Assembly (NCBI RefSeq): GCF_000963965.1 | Contig: NZ_BAMX01000014.1 | Coordinates: 62,001-126,000, forward strand | Direction of reading: 5' to 3' | Length of the DNA: 64,000 nucleotides | DNA from: Acetobacter orientalis | GTDB taxonomy: Bacteria > Pseudomonadota > Alphaproteobacteria > Acetobacterales > Acetobacteraceae | Shown: in pieces, positions 59,432 to 64,000 of the stretch | How positions within the stretch are numbered: the first letter of the stretch is position 1 | Layout of the letters: every line of letters starts with the position of its first letter | The notes under the pieces: generated by a model | Told to the model about the DNA's origin: nothing | Database searches by the model: none | Seen by the model: the letters and a program-made list of their open reading frames with translations, nothing else | Made by a program: the position numbers and the translations under genes

Positions 59432-60886
59432 TTAAGCTCGAGCGTAATCATCCTCAATGCGTACAATGTCATCTTCTCCCAAATATGAGCCTGACTGAAC
59501 TTCAATAAGACTCAGAGAAATGCGTCCTGGATTTTCAAGTCTGTGAATTTCACCGAGGGGTAGGTAAATACTTTCATTTTCGCGTACCATGATTTTTTCT
59601 TCACCTCGCGTGACAATAGCTGTTCCAGCAACCACCACCCAGTGTTCTGCGCGGTGAAAATGCTTTTGCAAGGAAAGCTTTTGGCCTGGGTTAACAGCAA
59701 TATGCTTTACCTGAAAACGATCTCCATGAGTCAGGCTTTCGTAAAAACCCCAAGGACGGTAAACGCGATTATGAGATGTTGCTTCAGGTCGCTTCGCTTT
59801 TTTAAGCCTTTCAACGACTTTTTTAACGTCTTGCGCTCGGTTTCTGTGGGAAACCATAACAGAGTCTTCTGTCACCACAACGATCAGATCGTCTACGCCA
59901 GTGACTGTTGCGACAATTCCATCCGACCGAACATAAGAGTTTTTGACGCCATCTAGAAAAACGTCTCCGTATGTTGCGTTGCCATTATCGTCTTTTGAAG
60001 AAAATTCCCATAGAGCATCCCAACTACCAATATCGGACCAGCCCAGATCACATGGGATAACGACTGCGAGTTTGGTTTTTTCGGCAACGGCATAGTCAAT
60101 AGAAATATCAGGCGCGCTCGCAAAGCTTTTAGGGGCAAGGCGAATGAAGTCCATATCAGTGGTATGTTCTGTCACCGCGGTGTTAACGGCGTCATAAACA
60201 TCTGGTACAAAATTTTTGATTTCTGCCAGCAAGGTCGTAGCTTTTGCGACAAACATGCCAGAGTTCCACAGGTTATGTTTGTCTTGTACTAATTCTTGAG
60301 CTTGTTTTTTGCTGGGTTTTTCCAGAAAACGTTCAACATGGAAAGTATCCTTTAGACCGTTCAGAGGAGTGCCGCACTGGATGTAGCCGTAGCCTGTTTC
60401 AGGTTTATTCGGTTTGACACCAAACGTTGCAATATATCCTTTTTCAGCGGCTGAGACCGCTCGTTGTAGAGCTTCCAGAAGAGCGCCTTCTTCTTTAATT
60501 GCGGCATCAGCGGCCATAATCCAGAGAACCGCTTCTGGAAACTTTTTTGCGATCAGAAATGCTGCTGCTGCGATGGCTGGGGCAGAATTACGCCCAGTGG
60601 GTTCAAGGACAATCTGCGCACCATGTATTTCTGCTTCACGAAGCTGTTCGGCTACAATAAACCGATGATCAGCATTACATACCACATATGGTGCTGCGAC
60701 ATGTGCATTGTGTGCTCGTAGTGCTGTTTCTTGGAGTAGTGTCCACTCTGAAACTAACGGCCAGAATTGTTTCGGGAAAGTTTTTCGAGAGACAGGCCAA
60801 AGGCGGCTACCACTGCCACCAGATAAAATAACTGGGATGATAGTTTTTTTATCAATTACGGGAAAAGTATTGACTGCGTCATTCAT
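59432..60886 (-). CDS. manC: Mannose-1-phosphate guanylyltransferase / mannose-6-phosphate isomerase
   Basis: A bifunctional enzyme of 484 residues that supplies GDP-mannose. The N-terminal GTP-transferase has PVILSGGSGSRLWPVSR, KTFPKQFWPL, and FLEKPSKKQA. The C-terminal cupin isomerase has RPWGFYESL and SLQKHFHRAEHWVVVAG, with zinc-binding His residues. With the mutase at 50678 it forms the full route from fructose-6-phosphate to GDP-mannose. It is 124 bases downstream from the end of nothing obvious; the upstream spacer before the exporter genes probably holds its promoter. Confidence 0.96.
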   Translation of the reverse strand: MNDAVNTFPVIDKKTIIPVILSGGSGSRLWPVSRKTFPKQFWPLVSEWTLLQETALRAHNAHVAAPYVVCNADHRFIVAEQLREAEIHGAQIVLEPTGRNSAPAIAAAAFLIAKKFPEAVLWIMAADAAIKEEGALLEALQRAVSAAEKGYIATFGVKPNKPETGYGYIQCGTPLNGLKDTFHVERFLEKPSKKQAQELVQDKHNLWNSGMFVAKATTLLAEIKNFVPDVYDAVNTAVTEHTTDMDFIRLAPKSFASAPDISIDYAVAEKTKLAVVIPCDLGWSDIGSWDALWEFSSKDDNGNATYGDVFLDGVKNSYVRSDGIVATVTGVDDLIVVVTEDSVMVSHRNRAQDVKKVVERLKKAKRPEATSHNRVYRPWGFYESLTHGDRFQVKHIAVNPGQKLSLQKHFHRAEHWVVVAGTAIVTRGEEKIMVRENESIYLPLGEIHRLENPGRISLSLIEVQSGSYLGEDDIVRIEDDYARA

Positions 60887-61010
60887 GATAATGGTCTCTA
60901 CCGTTTGCGAGAAACTTGTAGCCAGTTAGGAAGCCACATTCTTTCAATATTTTAATAATCTTTCGATAGCAGAAAAAGTCGAAAGATGAAAAAGAATTTC
61001 CATAATAATT

Positions 61011-61658
61011 TTAAAATCGATGGTACATATCAATCCCTTCTTCTACGCTCGGACACTCTATCATTTTTCCGTCTTTTAGAAGGCAGCAGCGTGTGCAGGT
61101 TTCCTTAACGAATCCCATGTTATGAGACACAATAATCATCCCCCGATCTGCTTTTTTTTCAAACATTTCACGGTTACATTTTTCGGCAAAACGCGCATCT
61201 CCAACCATGATAACTTCGTCAATCAAATAGCAATCAAAATCAATCACAAGAGATAGAGCGAAGCCCAACCTCGCACGCATGCCTGATGAATAAGTTTTTA
61301 CAGGCTCCAGAAGCTGGCTTCCAAGTTCGGCAAAATCATCAACAAATGCACGCGTTTCATCGTAATCTTTTTCGTATATACGACAAATAAAGCGGAGATT
61401 ATCCAAACCGCTAAGGCTGCCTTGAAATGCACCAGTAAAGGCGAGGGGCCATGAGACAGACATGTCTTTTTCTATGTGCCCAGATGTTGCAAAATCTACT
61501 CCACCAATAATACGTAACATTGTAGATTTTCCTGCCCCATTTTGGCCGAGTATTCCCAGCTTTTCTCCTCGTGCTACTTTAAGGTTAATACCTTTGAGCA
61601 CTTGCCGAGGGCCAGCACTTGTATGAAATGTCTTAGTGATATTGACACATTGCAACAT
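61011..61658 (-). CDS. kpsT: Polysaccharide ABC exporter ATPase (KpsT-like)
   Basis: The nucleotide-binding subunit that energises export of capsular polysaccharide across the inner membrane. It has 215 residues. Walker A GQNGAGKST is at 38-46, the ABC signature YSSGMRARLGFAL near 124, and Walker B DCYLIDEVIMVGD near 141. It lacks the C-terminal carbohydrate-binding domain of Wzt, so it belongs to the KpsT/CtrD group. It is 20 bases downstream of the permease gene. Confidence 0.93.
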   Translation of the reverse strand: MLQCVNITKTFHTSAGPRQVLKGINLKVARGEKLGILGQNGAGKSTMLRIIGGVDFATSGHIEKDMSVSWPLAFTGAFQGSLSGLDNLRFICRIYEKDYDETRAFVDDFAELGSQLLEPVKTYSSGMRARLGFALSLVIDFDCYLIDEVIMVGDARFAEKCNREMFEKKADRGMIIVSHNMGFVKETCTRCCLLKDGKMIECPSVEEGIDMYHRF

Positions 61659-61678
61659 GAAGCACCTATTGGGAAAAA

Positions 61679-62485
61679 TTAGACAATTTCAATATGCTTT
61701 CTAATATTAGCTGTTACCATTATCCCTATTAACAGCGCGAGTAACGTTGCCCATGTGTCATAGAATAGGTCATATCTTACACGTGCAGCTATCCCGAATT
61801 GACCACTACGAATGATTTCAGTGTTATTTGCCATAGGTGATAAGAGTAGGATCCATTGATACTTTAAAGGGAGCCAGCTCACCATAATAAAGGCTCCTGA
61901 AAGAGGGATAGACAAATAACTGAAAACACCAATAATTTTTTCGACCAAGTCAGATAATTCACTTAGTGATGCAGCAAGAAGTGCTGTGGCGAAGCAGAAC
62001 ACAGACTGATAAAAATACCCTAGAAAAATTAGACTATAGTCTGCTGGTGGCTTCATATAACCGAATGCAATCGCTCCACAGTGCAAGACTATCGCAGCCA
62101 TCATTGTTCCAATGATCTCAAGGAATGTTCTGGCAGTAATGATGTCAAATGGTGTAACTTGCCTGTGAAATAAAAGGCTCCCATTCGCTTCATAAGCTTT
62201 AACGGCTCGGCCTAAGCAATGACGCCACATTGTAAGTGGCAGGTAACCAGTCACAACAAGGGTTGTCATACCTAGTCCGTGTTCACGTGCGGGACGAATT
62301 GCAGTCCACACAATGGTTACGCCCGCGCAAAAAAGGATTGGTTCACCGATTACCCATAGAAAACCGATATTTTCACGACCGTAGCGTGTATGGATTTCAC
62401 GTAATATGAGTGCGTGGATAACCTTATATTGTAAAATAAAGCATTTCCATAAAGATGAGGACGATTTGCGTGTGGCGTTTGTCAT
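61679..62485 (-). CDS. kpsM: Polysaccharide ABC exporter permease (KpsM-like)
   Basis: It has 268 residues and about six membrane helices. The N-terminal amphipathic part LILREIHTRYGRENIGFLW is the KpsM/ABC-2 signature. It forms the channel with KpsT. Its start overlaps the stop of the KpsE-like gene, consistent with one transcript. Confidence 0.92.
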   Translation of the reverse strand: MTNATRKSSSSLWKCFILQYKVIHALILREIHTRYGRENIGFLWVIGEPILFCAGVTIVWTAIRPAREHGLGMTTLVVTGYLPLTMWRHCLGRAVKAYEANGSLLFHRQVTPFDIITARTFLEIIGTMMAAIVLHCGAIAFGYMKPPADYSLIFLGYFYQSVFCFATALLAASLSELSDLVEKIIGVFSYLSIPLSGAFIMVSWLPLKYQWILLLSPMANNTEIIRSGQFGIAARVRYDLFYDTWATLLALLIGIMVTANIRKHIEIV

Positions 62486-63660
62486 GAGATTTTGTGTTCC
62501 CGTGCACCTGCAACTAGCAAACGCCCCATAATGTATAAGCCATATGTTGTGGCAAAAAATACAGCCATAAATACGATAGCTGGTGGATACTCCGGGTAAT
62601 CCGGCGCATCTGGTTGAGTGACCTCTTCTAGAAAAACCATTTGCCGGTTTGCTTGGGCCTTAGCAGATTCCAGTGAGCCAACTTCAGAGATAAGAACTTT
62701 TTCAAGAAGTTGTCTTTGAACGGTTAAAGAATCAAATTCCGTGAGTTTGGGTACCAAGGATTCATTATTACCTGTCAGGGTCGCGCTCGCGTTTTTAATT
62801 TCTTGCATGATAATGGAAATCTGGTGCCGATACACAGCAACAGAAGGGCTGTCAGGTGCAGTTTTAAGGATTTGGTCTAATTGCATTTGCGAGGCTGTTA
62901 GCATTGCTTGCAGGGCATATTTGTTCCCAAGAAGTGGAACAGATTGTTTTTCTGGATCAATCATGGCTGTAGTATCACGGAATGCAGCCATCTGTATTTG
63001 GAGCTTCTTTAGTTGCTTTAGAGATTCATCAACTTCTTTCTGCGCTGCGCCTATCAGGTTTTGTCTTTGACGGGCATTAATATCATTTACAAGATTTTCA
63101 GAAGCTGAAAGTAGAGCTTTTGCAATATGCTGTGATTCCGCAGCACTGAATGTGCGTACTCTTAGGACAGAAAGTGAGGTATCTGCGTCAATTTCTGCTT
63201 TTACGTGCTTTTTATAGTAACGATAAAAGCTTTCTTTGTTATTCAACGAATACCAGTTAGGGTAGCGTGACATAAAATCAGCTGCAGGAGAATTGAATAT
63301 TTTCTCTAGGTCGTGATGTTTTAAAAGAACGTCCATAGCATCGCGAGACATCATGTAGTCTTGCACTGCGTAGGTATTCTCGCTGGTTATGGTTTCCCCC
63401 CCAGCTTGTAGAAGCATCGATAGTGGGGTGCCCTGTGAACGTTCACTCTTTACCATAAAATGAGCTTCTGAGACGTACTGAGGGCTTGCGATACATGTAA
63501 GATATATAGCAAATAAAATATTAGGTATTATTACGACAACAGATAATGCCGGTTTCTTTTTGATAAAGTTAAGGCATGCAAGAAAAAAACGAGAAAAGAA
63601 AGCAGAGCCAGGAGAGGGTATTGAGGTAACAGAAGCGCTCTCTTCTACATTATTATTCAT
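62482..63660 (-). CDS. kpsE: Polysaccharide co-polymerase/export protein (KpsE/Wzz-like)
   Basis: It has 392 residues with a membrane helix near 35-60 and another at about 360-380, and a periplasmic coiled coil between them. This topology and the SPQYVSEAHFMVKSER entry sequence are typical of KpsE/CtrB, which connect the inner membrane exporter to the outer membrane channel. The QP-rich segment before the last helix (TQPDAPDYPEYP) also fits. It overlaps kpsM by four bases. Confidence 0.9.
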   Translation of the reverse strand: MNNNVEESASVTSIPSPGSAFFSRFFLACLNFIKKKPALSVVVIIPNILFAIYLTCIASPQYVSEAHFMVKSERSQGTPLSMLLQAGGETITSENTYAVQDYMMSRDAMDVLLKHHDLEKIFNSPAADFMSRYPNWYSLNNKESFYRYYKKHVKAEIDADTSLSVLRVRTFSAAESQHIAKALLSASENLVNDINARQRQNLIGAAQKEVDESLKQLKKLQIQMAAFRDTTAMIDPEKQSVPLLGNKYALQAMLTASQMQLDQILKTAPDSPSVAVYRHQISIIMQEIKNASATLTGNNESLVPKLTEFDSLTVQRQLLEKVLISEVGSLESAKAQANRQMVFLEEVTQPDAPDYPEYPPAIVFMAVFFATTYGLYIMGRLLVAGAREHKIS

Positions 63661-63706
63661 AACAGGCCTTTTTGGTGAAAATGCAAAGGAAATTCTATAA
63701 TATATT

Positions 63707-64000
63707 TCATTTTGCCATATAGCCAGCGGTTATGCCGGGTTGAATAATGGTGCTTATCAAACCGAAAAGTTTGTAAAATTCATTAGCTTTCGCATTGGAG
63801 AAGTAGAGCATATCTTTGTCTTTCATCACAAAGTGCTGTGCCAAAAAATAATTTCCAGGATTCATCATGTCTACCTGATAGACAATAGGTGTAACCGGGC
63901 TATCGGGGCTCACAGGAAGGCCTAGCCTGCGGACAATATTATTATCCTCATAACGAAGAAGGAAGATACCATTTGGATCAGCCTTTCCATCAGACGGCCC
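63707..64000 (-). CDS. Outer membrane polysaccharide export protein (KpsD/Wza-like), 5' truncated
   Basis: Only the last 97 residues are inside the window; the gene continues past 64000. The visible part, VTPIVYQVDMMNPGNYFLAQ then FVMKDKDMLYFSNAKANEF, is a typical SLBB-type repeat of outer membrane export proteins. It leads into the KpsE-like gene 46 bases away, as expected for capsule loci. Confidence 0.82.
   Translation of the reverse strand, partial: GPSDGKADPNGIFLLRYEDNNIVRRLGLPVSPDSPVTPIVYQVDMMNPGNYFLAQHFVMKDKDMLYFSNAKANEFYKLFGLISTIIQPGITAGYMAK

Overview
The window looks like a chromosomal segment of an alphaproteobacterium, most likely an acetic acid bacterium (Acetobacteraceae). The reasons are an intact division and cell wall (dcw) cluster of alphaproteobacterial type, a GapR/DUF2312 gene, LexA-type GTTC-N7-GTTC boxes, pyruvate phosphate dikinase beside its regulator, and a Kps-type capsule exporter. 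The genus is inferred from family resemblance, not from a search. Left part (1-31 kb): a truncated gene and a small secreted protein, then on the minus strand the PPDK regulator, ppdK and a long division/envelope block. In transcription order this block reads mraZ-rsmH-ftsL-ftsI-murE-murF-mraY-murD-ftsW-murG-murC-murB-ddl-ftsQ-ftsA-ftsZ, then lpxC, bamD, recN and ligA. Most dcw genes overlap by 1 or 4 bases, so translation is probably coupled. Hairpin terminators follow ftsZ, bamD and ppdK. Upstream of mraZ lie three TGGGA repeats at exact 10-base spacing and a LexA-like box; recN has a LexA box across a recognisable -35/-10 promoter. Middle part (30.8-41.1 kb): RNase P RNA, an HSL-type esterase, zwf with a small membrane protein gene, gapR-like and membrane protein genes, proB, a GT39-type glycosyltransferase, and rplU-rpmA-obg, ending at tRNA-Ser(CGA). 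Genomic island (about 41.1-50.5 kb): a tyrosine integrase sits directly 3' of the tRNA with repeated GTGCAAAT arm-like sites. It is followed by two C-terminal relics of other integrases, a MazEF-type toxin-antitoxin pair under a perfect 22-base palindrome, a lipoprotein, a serine recombinase beside a 14-base inverted repeat, and a co-directional six-gene cassette of unrecognised proteins (secreted, lipoprotein, membrane, coiled coil, two soluble). The right side fades into a G11 tract, hairpins and an IS3-family transposase remnant. The six-gene cassette is the best candidate for an undescribed system. Surface polysaccharide locus (50.7-64 kb, mostly AT-rich): phosphomannomutase and GDP-mannose pyrophosphorylase supply GDP-mannose. 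A TagD-type cytidylyltransferase and a TagF-like transferase fused to DUF4214 suggest glycerol-phosphate units. A TPR-glycosyltransferase fusion, a methyltransferase-like protein and a secreted beta-helix protein accompany them. An ABC exporter (KpsT, KpsM, KpsE-like, and the start-truncated KpsD/Wza-like protein at the window end) would export the product. Together they point to a capsule containing mannose-derived sugar and probably glycerol phosphate.
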